Positions 1 through 7,520 of a stretch of 64,000 bases of DNA are shown piece by piece (within the stretch, counting starts at the first letter, position 1; the number at the start of each line of letters is the position of its first letter). The position numbers and the translations under genes are program-made. The notes under the pieces were generated by a model. That model had not been told where the DNA came from. It made no database searches and worked only from the letters and a program-made list of their open reading frames with translations. Source of the DNA: Corallococcus soli (GTDB lineage Bacteria; Myxococcota; Myxococcia; Myxococcales; Myxococcaceae); NCBI RefSeq assembly GCF_014930455.1, contig NZ_JAAIYO010000001.1, forward strand, positions 62,001 through 126,000, written 5' to 3'.

Positions 1-218
1 GCATGCAGGGAGCGAATTTGCGATACCCCTCGTCGCGAGGCCACCGCGCGTTGGAGCCCGCCCTGCGCGTCCGCTACGTCGCGCAGAAAGCGGATGGCGT
101 CGAGGAAGTTGGACTTGCCGGCGGCGTTGGGACCGACGAGGAAGACGCGCTGTTCCAGGGGCACGTCGGCCTCAAGGAAGTTTCGCCAGTTCTGCATCCG
201 GATGCGGGTGATGCGCAT
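1..218 (-). CDS. AAA/RecF-like ATPase, N-terminal part (runs off left edge)
   Basis: Only the first 72 codons are in the window. The reading begins MRITRIRMQNWRNF and has a Walker A motif, GPNAAGKS, at about residues 29-36, followed by NFLDAIRFLRDV. That order (short beta strand, N-W-R-N-F, P-loop, N-F-L-D-A-I) is typical of SMC/RecF-like AAA ATPases that are often annotated as 'AAA family ATPase' or DUF4435/OLD-type proteins. The ATG at 216-218 is the only sensible start, because the strand begins immediately before the conserved M-R-I-T. The C-terminal part, which would tell nuclease-fused (OLD-like) from plain ATPases, is outside the window, so no function is claimed. It is divergent from the ABC ATPase gene. 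Confidence 0.75.
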   Translation of the reverse strand, partial: MRITRIRMQNWRNFLEADVPLEQRVFLVGPNAAGKSNFLDAIRFLRDVADAQGGLQRAVASRRGVSQIRSLH

Positions 219-565
219 GGTGCGACTCTAGTCGCCGCCTTCTTCTTGCGCACGTACGTGTCACACGGCTCCGCTCGACGAACCTCCCTTTTCGCGGGTG
301 AGCCCCCCAAGCGAGCCGGAGGCGTGAGCTTGGCGCGCTGAGGAACCATCCAGCCGCAGTGCCTGCTGCACATGCGTTTGCGCGGGCGAGCATGGCTGGT
401 GGGTCGTGCCCCTTCCGCAAGGGGGCTCGGACGCCCGGATGTCGTCGGGTGCACGCGTCCGTCAGCGTCAGGCTTGTCGTCCGCGCGGGAGCGGCGATGC
501 TGGTCGCCTCTTCGGACCACGCGCGAGGATGCGCGGCGGTCCCTCTTCGGGTGGAGGTGGCGCGG
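219..565. other. Intergenic region between divergent ATPase genes
   Basis: About 350 bases separate the AAA ATPase (leftward) from the ABC ATPase (rightward). Open frames here are compositional. The ABC gene frame stays open back to an ATG at 359, but that extension is rich in Arg/Ala/Gly and lacks domain character. I see no RNA gene or clear promoter hexamers. Both promoters presumably lie here. Confidence 0.5.
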
Positions 566-1579
566 GTGGCGACGGTGTCCCTGCAGGATGTGCGCAAGGT
601 GTACCGGGGCGGGGTGGCGGCGGTGAAGGGCGTGACGCTGGACATCGCGGACGGCGAGTTCGTGTCGCTGGTGGGCCCGTCCGGGTGCGGCAAGTCCACG
701 ACGTTGAACCTCATCGCGGGGTTGGAGGAGCTGTCGGGCGGCACGCTGTGCATCGACGGGCAGGTGGTGAACGACCTGTCCCCGCGCGAGCGTGACATCG
801 CGATGGTGTTCCAGAGCTACGCGCTCTACCCGCACCTGGACGTGGCGGGGAACCTGGCGTTCCCGCTGAAGGTGGCGGGCATGGACGCGAAGGACATCGA
901 AGCGCGCGTGCGCGAGGTGTCCGGGGTGCTGGGACTGGAGGCGCTGCTCGCGCGCCGGCCGAAGGAGCTGTCCGGCGGGCAGCGGCAGCGGGTGGCGCTG
1001 GGGCGCGCGCTGGTGCGCAGGCCCAAGGTGTTCCTCTTCGACGAGCCCCTGTCCAACCTGGACGCGGCGCTGCGCACGCAGATGCGCGGTGAAATCAAGA
1101 AGCTGCACGAGCAGCTCCAGGCCACGTTCATCTACGTCACGCACGACCAGGCGGAGGCGATGACGCTGTCCGACCGCGTGGTGGTGATGAGCCAGGGCGA
1201 GGTGCAGCAGGTGGCCCCGCCGCGCGAGCTGTACGACGCCCCGGCGAACCTGTTCGTGGCGGGCTTCTTCGGCTCGCCGCGCATCAACCTGGTGAAGCCG
1301 GACACGCTGGGCCTGCCGCCGGAGGACGCGGTGCTGGGCCTGCGGCCGGAGCACCTCCAGGTGGGCCAGGGCGAGCGGCCCCCGGAGGCCCGCGAGGCCC
1401 GCGTGTACCTGGTGGAGCCCATGGGCGCGGAGGTCTGGGTGACGGTGGAGACGGGAGGCGAGCGGCTGGTGGCCAGGGCACCCGGAGACTTCCGCGCCGC
1501 GAGCGGGGATTTGGTGTGGCTGCGCCACGACGCGCGCTACCTGCGCAGGTTTGATGGGAAGACGGGGCGCGCGGTGTGA
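566..1579 (+). CDS. ABC transporter ATP-binding protein, MalK/UgpC family
   Basis: This is the ATPase subunit of a carbohydrate- or polyol-type ABC importer, 337 residues. Walker A GPSGCGKST is at residues 37-45, the Q-loop at about 83, the signature LSGGQ at 135-139, Walker B VFLFDE at 155-160 and the switch His of YVTHDQ at 193. A reduced TOBE-like tail follows at about 240-337 and is shorter than the 350-370 residues usual for MalK/UgpC. I chose the GTG at 566 because a GGAGG lies 8 bases upstream and the protein then starts at the conserved A-T-V-S-L-Q-D-V. The ATG at 359 would add about 69 non-homologous residues. No permease or binding-protein gene is adjacent, so the ATPase is an orphan that may serve several distant permeases. 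Confidence 0.9.
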   Translation: MATVSLQDVRKVYRGGVAAVKGVTLDIADGEFVSLVGPSGCGKSTTLNLIAGLEELSGGTLCIDGQVVNDLSPRERDIAMVFQSYALYPHLDVAGNLAFPLKVAGMDAKDIEARVREVSGVLGLEALLARRPKELSGGQRQRVALGRALVRRPKVFLFDEPLSNLDAALRTQMRGEIKKLHEQLQATFIYVTHDQAEAMTLSDRVVVMSQGEVQQVAPPRELYDAPANLFVAGFFGSPRINLVKPDTLGLPPEDAVLGLRPEHLQVGQGERPPEAREARVYLVEPMGAEVWVTVETGGERLVARAPGDFRAASGDLVWLRHDARYLRRFDGKTGRAV

Positions 1580-1586
1580 AGCCGCG

Positions 1587-1784
1587 TCAGGCGTAGACCT
1601 CCTCGCTGTCCACCAGTGGCTCCAGGCGGCGCTGGAGGCTCTGGATGAACGCGTAGCGCCGGCCCAGGGCCTCCTGGAGTTCGCGCGCCTCCGCCCGGGC
1701 GCGCTCCTCGAGCAGCGTGGCCAGGGCCGTGTCCAGGGTCTCCTTGAGCACGCGTGACTCGTCGTTCGACAGTTCCAGCAACAT
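1587..1784 (-). CDS. Small uncharacterised helical protein (65 aa)
   Basis: I do not recognise this protein. It is charged and almost entirely helical, with heptad-like Leu spacing (residues 8-55: S-R-V-L-K-E-T-L-D-T-A-L then A-R-E-L-Q-E-A-L). It probably forms a short coiled coil and is cytoplasmic. The ATG at 1782-1784 has a GGAGG 8 bases upstream, which favours it over the in-frame ATG 11 codons earlier. It converges with the ABC ATPase (7 bases apart) and is divergent from the DUF2171-like gene. Confidence 0.65.
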   Translation of the reverse strand: MLLELSNDESRVLKETLDTALATLLEERARAEARELQEALGRRYAFIQSLQRRLEPLVDSEEVYA

Positions 1785-1960
1785 GGGGGTGTCCTCCTTC
1801 TCGTGAACGTTGGGCACCGCGCCCCGGTGCGTGCGTGGGCCGTTTCCCTGCCGTGGGGGAAGGCTGCCCGGGGGCTCACCGGGCCGCCTGCCACGGCGCG
1901 CACGGCGGCGGCAGCGACCCCACCCTTGGTGAGGACCCCATGGGCGCGAGGAGCGACACG

Positions 1961-2275
1961 ATGATTCACGCGGGAGACGTGAGAGAGGGCATGGCGGTGC
2001 TCGCCGCCGACGGGCACAAGCTGGGCCGGGTGGCGGGCGTGGGCGACACGCACTTCGAGCTGGAGCAGGGCCTGGTCCCCATTCCCCGGCGCGACTACCT
2101 CATCGAGTTCAGCGACGTGGAGGCCGTGCGCGAGGACGAAATCCTCCTCAAGCCGGCGGACCACCCGCAGCTCACGCTGGAGGAGGACGACGACGGCGGG
2201 GCCCTGCCGCCCCGGCACAGTGAAGGGATGGACGCGGAGCCCGCGAACGACCCCCTGGGTCCCATGCGGCACTGA
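1961..2275 (+). CDS. DUF2171-like (PRC-barrel-like) small protein
   Basis: The 104-residue protein starts MIHAGDVREGMAVLAADG and has a compact beta fold up to about residue 70. The pattern is G-x-x-V then D-G-x-K-L-G-R-V, a strand ending R-R-D-Y-L-I, then V-E-A-V-R-E-D-E-I-L-L. This matches DUF2171 and related PRC-barrel-like proteins, whose function is unknown but which are common near stress genes. The C-terminal third is acidic and disordered (EEDDDGG). The start at 1961 was chosen over an ATG 21 bases upstream because GAGGAGC sits just before it at good spacing. Confidence 0.65.
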   Translation: MIHAGDVREGMAVLAADGHKLGRVAGVGDTHFELEQGLVPIPRRDYLIEFSDVEAVREDEILLKPADHPQLTLEEDDDGGALPPRHSEGMDAEPANDPLGPMRH

Positions 2276-2423
2276 CGCGGGAACGCCGCGCCGCGCTCCG
2301 GGACTTCCAGGAACTTCCAACCCGCGGAGCAGGGCAAGGGCCTGGAATCATTGGGCCCTGCGGGCGTGGCATGTCAGACCGGCGCGGTAGACGGACCCCT
2401 CGGTCAGACGTCCCGGTGGGGTC

Positions 2424-3650
2424 ATGCGACGGTTTTCGACATCTTGCGTCACGGTGCTGTGGTTGGGAGTGATGTTCTCGTGCGGGCCCGCGCCGCGAGC
2501 GGACGCGGGAGGCGTGGAGGCGCCGGTGCCGGGCGTGCTGTCCACGCCGCGTCGGCTGCTGCCCTATGTCGCGCTGGAGGACGGGCGGGTGCTGGCGGCG
2601 GGCGGCCACGACGGGCACCGCACGCTCGGCTCCAGTGAGGTCTTCGACCCGGACACCGGCCGGTGGCGGCCCTCGGGCGCGCTGCGCACGGCGCGGCGCA
2701 ACCACGCGGCGGTGCGGCTGGCGGACGGGCGGGTGCTCGCGGTGGGCGGCTCCAACGGGGTGACGGTGGGCGCGCTGGCGAGCGCGGAGGTGTACGCGCC
2801 GGACACGGGCACGTGGACGCCGGTGGCCTCCATGGGCGAGGCGCGCAACGACCCGACGGCGGTGCTGTTGCCGGACGGGCGGGTGCTGGTGGCGGGCGGC
2901 ACGGACGTGGACCTGCGGCCGGTGCGCTCGGCGGAGCTGTACGACCCGGCGCTGGGGGCGTGGCGGCCGGCGGAGGCCCCGGGCTTCGTGCGGGGAGGCG
3001 AGGGGACGGCGGTGGTGCTGCGGTCGGGGCGGGTGCTCTTCGCGAGCGGCCTGCAGGCGGAGCTGTACGACCCGGTGACGGGCCACTGGGAGAAGGCGGG
3101 CGCGGTGGGCGGCGCGGCGGGCACGCACCGGCTGGGGCACACCGTGACGCTGCTGCCGGATGGACGCGTGCTGGTGGTGGGCGGCACGACGTCGCGCGCG
3201 GCGCAGACGGCGGAGGTGTTCGTGCCGGAGCGGGGGGCGTGGGAGCTGGTGGCATCGCCCTCGGTGCCGCGCGAACACCACGCGGCGCTGGTGACGGGAG
3301 AGGGCGCGGTGTTGGTGGTGGGCGGCGAGCACTCCACGCGCGGCACGCTCGCGTCAGCGGAGCAGTTCGACCCGGCGCGTGGCACGTGGACGCAGGCGCC
3401 CACGCTGCATGAGCCGCGAGGCGAGGCGGGCGCACTGTGGCTGCGACAGGGCACGGTGCTGGTGGTGGGTGGCGTGAACGAGCTGGGCACGCTGGCCACG
3501 AGCGAGGAGTACGTCCCCGCCACCTGTGTCCCCATGACGTGTGAAGCCCGGGGGCCGGCGTGCGGCGTGGCGCCGGACGGCTGCGGCGCGACGCTCGACT
3601 GCGGCCCGTGCGTGGCGGGCGCGCTTCCAGGTGTCGAGCAGGGCCCCTGA
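2424..3650 (+). CDS. Kelch-repeat lipoprotein
   Basis: A 408-residue exported lipoprotein. The N-terminus (MRRFSTSCVTVLWLGVMFSC) is a signal peptide with a lipobox Cys at about residue 20. Six or seven repeats of 45-50 residues follow, each with L-P/A-D-G-R-V-L-V-x-G-G, then S-A-E-x-Y-D-P and a G-x-W motif. This is the kelch / galactose-oxidase central-domain pattern and predicts a beta-propeller. The C-terminus (about 370-400) is Cys-rich (C-V-P-M-T-C, C-G-V-A-P-D-G-C), a short disulfide-bonded tail found in many myxobacterial surface proteins. Kelch propellers bind proteins or sugars; a ligand cannot be inferred. The galactose-oxidase copper ligands are not apparent. Confidence 0.85.
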   Translation: MRRFSTSCVTVLWLGVMFSCGPAPRADAGGVEAPVPGVLSTPRRLLPYVALEDGRVLAAGGHDGHRTLGSSEVFDPDTGRWRPSGALRTARRNHAAVRLADGRVLAVGGSNGVTVGALASAEVYAPDTGTWTPVASMGEARNDPTAVLLPDGRVLVAGGTDVDLRPVRSAELYDPALGAWRPAEAPGFVRGGEGTAVVLRSGRVLFASGLQAELYDPVTGHWEKAGAVGGAAGTHRLGHTVTLLPDGRVLVVGGTTSRAAQTAEVFVPERGAWELVASPSVPREHHAALVTGEGAVLVVGGEHSTRGTLASAEQFDPARGTWTQAPTLHEPRGEAGALWLRQGTVLVVGGVNELGTLATSEEYVPATCVPMTCEARGPACGVAPDGCGATLDCGPCVAGALPGVEQGP

Positions 3651-3705
3651 CCATCGGAGTCCAATGGGATGGACAACGGCGCGCCGGAGCGGGCACGTTG
3701 CCTCC

Positions 3706-4020
3706 ATGCCCCCTGCCCCGAACCACACGTCCATCGATGATCCCGTGGCCGATGACTTCTGGTCCTTCGAGGACGACCACGGAAGGCAGCACGTCTCGCG
3801 CGTCACGCTGGGCCGGCCCGTGCCCATTCCCCAGGATGCCCAGGGGGACTGGTACTGCCCCGTGCTCATCGGCCACGCCGTCCCCCTGGCCGTCAGCATG
3901 GTGGGCGTCGGTCCCGTGGATGCCCTGCTCAACGCCGCGCGGTTCATCCGAGAGCACTTCCACGAGCTGCGCAAGGTCAGCCCGCGCGCCACGCCCCCAG
4001 GCTCCACGGATTCAACGTGA
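3706..4020 (+). CDS. Uncharacterised DUF6968-like small protein
   Basis: A 104-residue soluble protein I cannot place with certainty. It reads as an alpha/beta fold with D-D-F-W-S-F-E-D near residue 15, V-S-R-V-T-L-G-R-P-V at about 29-38, then D-W-Y-C-P-V-L-I-G-H and a C-terminal helix L-L-N-A-A-R-F-I-R-E-H-F. The last two elements resemble small single-domain proteins annotated DUF6968 in myxobacteria, often close to toxin or surface genes. An in-frame ATG at 3664 exists, but the conserved-looking part begins at the 3706 ATG. It follows the kelch gene by 55 bases and may be co-transcribed. Confidence 0.6.
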   Translation: MPPAPNHTSIDDPVADDFWSFEDDHGRQHVSRVTLGRPVPIPQDAQGDWYCPVLIGHAVPLAVSMVGVGPVDALLNAARFIREHFHELRKVSPRATPPGSTDST

Positions 4021-4066
4021 AGCCAGCACAGCGTGTCTGGTTTTCCCGGCTGGCCGGCAACCCGGG

Positions 4067-4081
4067 ACCCGCCGGGCGGGT
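4067..4081 (+). terminator. Hairpin terminator candidate
   Basis: ACCCGC, loop CGG, GCGGGT (6-bp stem), followed by GTCTGTCTT. It lies 47 bases after the small protein gene ending at 4020 and before the M24 peptidase gene. The T-rich tail is weak. Confidence 0.4.
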
Positions 4082-4129
4082 GTCTGTCTTCGTCGCGCCG
4101 CGCGAAGGCGCATGACAGACTGCGCGCCC

Positions 4130-5566
4130 ATGCGCTCCTGGAAACACCTGCTCGTCGTCCCGCTCGTCTGCTCCACCGCCTGCGCCACCGCGCCCGTCCC
4201 CGCCGCGAAGCCCGAGGCCCCGGCCTCCGCCATCGCCGCGGCGCCCGCGCCGGCCCCCGCTCCCGTGCCCACGCCGGAGCGCCCCTTCGGCACGCTGCGC
4301 GAACAGGCCGAACGCCAGCAGGCCTGGCTCCGCGAGCGCCTGGAGACCGCGCTGCCCCAGCTCATGCGCAAGCACGGCGTGCAGATGTGGATCGTCCCCA
4401 TGCGCGAGTACAACGAGGACCCCGTCTTCAAGGCGCTCGTGTCCCCCACCACCTTCGCCGCCCGCCGCCGCACCATCTACGTCTTCTTCGACCGGGGCGG
4501 TGACAAGGGCGTGGAGCGGCTGGCCCTGGGCGGCAGCACGCAGGGCGGTCTCTACGAAGCCCGCCGCGCGCCGCAGCTGGTGGACCGGGGCGGCGCCCAG
4601 CGCCCCGCCGAACTCCTGGGCCCCGAACAGTGGCCGCTCCTCAAGCAGGTGGTGGAGGAGCGCAAGCCCCAGTCCATCTCCATCGACGTGTCCCCCGCCA
4701 TCGCCTTCGCGGACGGCCTCACCCACGGCGAATACGAAGGCATGGCCCAGGCCCTGGGCCCCGCCTGGGTGAAGCGCTTCAAGCCCGCCGGCGGCCTGCC
4801 CCTGGACGTGCTCGGCTGGCGCAGCGCCGACGAGGCCCGCTTCTACGAGGACCTCACGAAGCACGCCTGGAACATCATCCAGACCGCCTTCTCCAACGCC
4901 GTCATCACCCCCGGCGTCACCACCACGAAGGACGTGGAGTGGTGGATGCGCCAGCGCCTGGCCGACCAGGGCCTGGACACCTGGTTCCAGCCCGACGTGA
5001 GCGTGCAGCGGATGGGCGCCTCCGAGGAGCAACTGGGGGACAGCCCCGTCATCCAGCGCGGCGACGTGCTCCACTGCGACTACGGCATCACCGCGCTGCG
5101 CCTCAACACGGACACCCAGCACATGGGCTACGTGCTGCGCGAGGGGGAGACGGACGCGCCCGAGGGCCTGAAGGCCGCGCTGAAGGCTTCCAACCGGCTC
5201 CAGGACATCGTCACCGAGGAGCTCAAGCCGGGCCGCACCGGCAACGAGGTGCTGCGCGCCTCGCTCGCGCGCATGAAGGCGGAGGGCATCGACGGCACCG
5301 TGTACTCGCACCCCATCGGCCTGCACGGCCATGGCGCGGGCCCCATGATTGGCATGTGGGACCGGCAGGAGGGCGTGCCCGGCAACGGCGAGCACCGCGT
5401 GATGCCGTCCACCTGGTTCTCCATCGAACTCCAGGCCACCAGCCCCGTGCCGGAGTGGAAGGGCCAGCCCGTGCGCTCCGCCCAGGAGGAGGACGTGGTG
5501 CTGGACGCCGAGGGCACCGTGCGCTGGGCCTTCCAGCGCCAGACGACCTTCCACCTGGTGCGCTGA
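4130..5566 (+). CDS. M24 family metallopeptidase (Xaa-Pro aminopeptidase-like) lipoprotein
   Basis: This 478-residue protein has a lipoprotein-type signal (MRSWKHLLVVPLVCSTAC) and an Ala/Pro linker to about residue 45. A creatinase-N-like domain follows (V-Q-M-W-I-V-P-M-R-E-Y), and the C-terminal pita-bread M24 domain fills about 230-478. Metal-ligand positions are visible: the first Asp in H-C-D-Y-G-I, the second in N-T-D-T-Q, His in I-G-L-H-G-H-G, Glu in S-I-E-L-Q and Glu in the final E-E-D-V-V-L-D-A. M24 enzymes remove N-terminal residues (often before Pro) using two divalent metals, and export suggests a role in peptide scavenging. An in-frame ATG 18 bases earlier (4112) is possible. Confidence 0.88.
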   Translation: MRSWKHLLVVPLVCSTACATAPVPAAKPEAPASAIAAAPAPAPAPVPTPERPFGTLREQAERQQAWLRERLETALPQLMRKHGVQMWIVPMREYNEDPVFKALVSPTTFAARRRTIYVFFDRGGDKGVERLALGGSTQGGLYEARRAPQLVDRGGAQRPAELLGPEQWPLLKQVVEERKPQSISIDVSPAIAFADGLTHGEYEGMAQALGPAWVKRFKPAGGLPLDVLGWRSADEARFYEDLTKHAWNIIQTAFSNAVITPGVTTTKDVEWWMRQRLADQGLDTWFQPDVSVQRMGASEEQLGDSPVIQRGDVLHCDYGITALRLNTDTQHMGYVLREGETDAPEGLKAALKASNRLQDIVTEELKPGRTGNEVLRASLARMKAEGIDGTVYSHPIGLHGHGAGPMIGMWDRQEGVPGNGEHRVMPSTWFSIELQATSPVPEWKGQPVRSAQEEDVVLDAEGTVRWAFQRQTTFHLVR

Positions 5567-5577
5567 AGGCCCGCCCG

Positions 5578-5599
5578 GAGGCCCGCGCGCGCGGGCCTC
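5578..5599. terminator. Palindromic hairpin between convergent genes
   Basis: A perfect 22-base inverted repeat reads GAGGCCCGC, loop GCGC, GCGGGCCTC. It sits between the M24 peptidase (ends 5566) and the convergent cytochrome peroxidase gene (ends 5621), so it can terminate both. There is no poly-T tract. Confidence 0.5.
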
Positions 5600-5620
5600 A
5601 CCACGGGCTTCACCGGGGCT

Positions 5621-6784
5621 TCAGCGCGCTACACCCGTCATGGACTTGAGCAGCGTCACCAGGGACTGCTTCTCCTCGGTGCTCAGGTCCAGCTTGACGA
5701 TGGACACCGTGCGCACGCCGGTGAACGTGCCTTCCGGATCCCCGCCCTCGTTGTAGAAGTCGATGACGTCCTCCAGCGTCTTCTCCGCGCCCGTGTGCAT
5801 GTAGGGCGCGCTCAGCGCCACGTTGCGCAGGGTCGGCGTGCGGAAGGCGCCCACCACCTCGTCCGGCTTGCCCTGCACCTGCGTGCGCAGCGTGGGCAGC
5901 CGCGCCGCGTCCATGCCCGCCGGCGCGTCGCTGAAGAGGCCCGCGGCGTTGAACTTCCAGGACAGCAGCGGCTCCACCGCGTCCGCGTGGCCGCGCTTGC
6001 CGGCGCCCGCGTCCTTCAGGCCCAGGTTGTGGAACTTGTCGTCCGTCAGCATGCGGCCCTTGTGGCACACCACGCACTGGCCCTTGCGGATGAAGGTCTT
6101 CAGCCCCAGGTACGCCGGGTCCTGCTCCTGCGTGCCCGCCGCCACCGCCTGGAGGAAGCGCCGCACGTCTGCGTCGAAGGGTGAGTCCGTCCGGTTGAGC
6201 GTGCGCTGGTACGCCGCCAGCACCTTGCCCACGTTGGCCATCAGCCGGTCCCCGTCCGGCTCATCCCCGGGCGCCGTGCCGAACAGCTGCGTGTACTCCG
6301 CCACGTACGTGGGCTCCGCCACCAGCCGCGCGCGCACGACCTCCGCGTTCGAGTCCATCTCCACCGGGTTCGTCAGCGGCAGCACCGCCTGGGACCAGAG
6401 CCGGTCCGCGCGGCCGTCCCACATGAACCAGCGGTTGTAGCCCGCGTTGAGCAGGCTGGGCGGGTTGCGCTCCGTGCGCTGCCCGTCGCAGCCCTCCGCC
6501 GTGGCCGTCTCCACCGTGTAGCTCTCCCCCGCGTGGCAGCCGCGGCAGGACACCGTCCCGCAGCGCGACAGCCCCGGGTCCTCGAACAGCCGGTGGCCCA
6601 GCGAGGCCGCGGCCGCGTTGTCCCCGAACCTGTTCGTCGGATCCACCTCCGGCTTCACGCTCGGCGTGTGCAGGGTGCTCAGCTGGTCGAGCTCGTCCTC
6701 GGTGGGGAAGGGCGCTTCGGACTCGCAACCCGTCCCCATCAGGGCCAGGGCGAGCAGGGCGGTACACGGACGGAACAAGGACAT
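5621..6784 (-). CDS. Di-haem cytochrome c peroxidase lipoprotein
   Basis: A 387-residue exported protein with lipobox M-G-T-G-C at about residue 20. Two haem c motifs are present, CRGCH at 80-84 and CVVCH at 237-241. In between are family hallmarks: G-H-R-L-F-E-D-P-G-L-S before haem 1, N-P-P-S-L-L-N-A-G and W-D-G-R-A-D after it, and G-A-F-R-T-P-T-L-R-N-V and Y-M-H-T-G near 300-320. Bacterial CCPs reduce H2O2 to water in the periplasm with electrons from small cytochromes; the MauG group instead oxidises protein substrates. The length and T-P-x-L-R-N motif fit the CCP/MauG superfamily without deciding between them. The internal ATG (6782-6784) starts the signal peptide; the upstream extension looks non-coding. 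Confidence 0.9.
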   Translation of the reverse strand: MSLFRPCTALLALALMGTGCESEAPFPTEDELDQLSTLHTPSVKPEVDPTNRFGDNAAAASLGHRLFEDPGLSRCGTVSCRGCHAGESYTVETATAEGCDGQRTERNPPSLLNAGYNRWFMWDGRADRLWSQAVLPLTNPVEMDSNAEVVRARLVAEPTYVAEYTQLFGTAPGDEPDGDRLMANVGKVLAAYQRTLNRTDSPFDADVRRFLQAVAAGTQEQDPAYLGLKTFIRKGQCVVCHKGRMLTDDKFHNLGLKDAGAGKRGHADAVEPLLSWKFNAAGLFSDAPAGMDAARLPTLRTQVQGKPDEVVGAFRTPTLRNVALSAPYMHTGAEKTLEDVIDFYNEGGDPEGTFTGVRTVSIVKLDLSTEEKQSLVTLLKSMTGVAR

Positions 6785-6870
6785 GGGCCGCAAGAGCTTG
6801 GCGCCCTTGTGTTCAGCAATCAATGGTCCCCGGAAGAACCCACCCACGGGCCCTCCCGTCCTTCTGGGGA

Positions 6871-6908
6871 AGGAGGGACGCCCCGGCCTGGCGCGTCCCG
6901 TCCCTCCT
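6871..6908 (-). terminator. Long-stem hairpin terminator
   Basis: AGGAGGGACG at 6871-6880 pairs with CGTCCCTCCT at 6899-6908 (10 bp, 18-base loop). It lies just beyond the 3' end of the small lipoprotein gene (6920) and before the cytochrome peroxidase gene on the same strand. It would separate the two transcripts. Confidence 0.5.
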
Positions 6909-6919
6909 GCTGGCCCAGC

Positions 6920-7327
6920 CTACCCGCAGGCGAGCTTGTAGCTGATGACCTTCGCCTGGAAGCGGGCGATGTTCATCGTCGTGGGCTCCGGGCTCACCGT
7001 GGGCGCCGCGCCGCTGGCGCACTTGAGGCTCGGATCCACCACCAGCTCCACCTTCAGGTCCGAGCCGTCCGGCAGGCCGGCCACGGTGAAGCTGCAGGTG
7101 TTCTTGCGGCTGCGCTTCACCTCGCCCGCACCCAGCGCCGCGGAGTTCCCCTCGGTCACCTTCACGCCCACCGCGGAGCACGGGTCGCCCTGCAGCCCGC
7201 TCTCCGGGTACGTGATGCTTCCCGTGACCGTGGCGTTGCCCCCGCGCCCAGCGGCCGCCGCACCACTCGACGTCGAGGCGCAACCGGTCACGGCAAGGAC
7301 GAAGGCGGCAACAGCAATTCGCAACAT
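6920..7327 (-). CDS. Small secreted lipoprotein, unknown function (135 aa)
   Basis: No family is recognised. The signal peptide MLRIAVAAFVLAVTGC gives a lipobox with Cys at residue 16. The mature protein is a single beta-rich domain of about 110 residues with two or three Cys (D-P-C-S-A, N-T-C-S-F-T-V, C-A-S-G, terminal L-A-C-G) that probably form disulfides. Strand patterns such as C-S-F-T-V-A-G-L-P-D-G-S-D-L-K-V resemble small Ig-like or transthyretin-like domains. The ATG at 7325-7327 is preceded by TTGAGGATATCC, whose GAGG is well spaced; the in-frame TTG 4 codons earlier is not needed. Confidence 0.7.
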   Translation of the reverse strand: MLRIAVAAFVLAVTGCASTSSGAAAAGRGGNATVTGSITYPESGLQGDPCSAVGVKVTEGNSAALGAGEVKRSRKNTCSFTVAGLPDGSDLKVELVVDPSLKCASGAAPTVSPEPTTMNIARFQAKVISYKLACG

Positions 7328-7520
7328 GGATATCCTCAATTCAAGAATGAAAGGTTTTCACGCTGGCTGGCTGCCTTCCAGGCGAGCCATTCGCGCGCGC
7401 CACGTACAAATGCGCCGCGCCTTCATTCCACGCTGAAGTGCGTTCGCGATTGCTTCCCGGGGTTGCGTTTCCGTTCGTGAACATCCGCCCTGTTCACTCC
7501 CATGGATTGAGAAACCGGCT

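Noticed and set aside
74-2320. Long minus-strand open frame (748 codons)
   Set aside because: It spans the opposite strand of the ABC ATPase, has Arg/His/Ala-rich low-complexity sequence and no domain. It is a compositional shadow of G+C-rich third positions.
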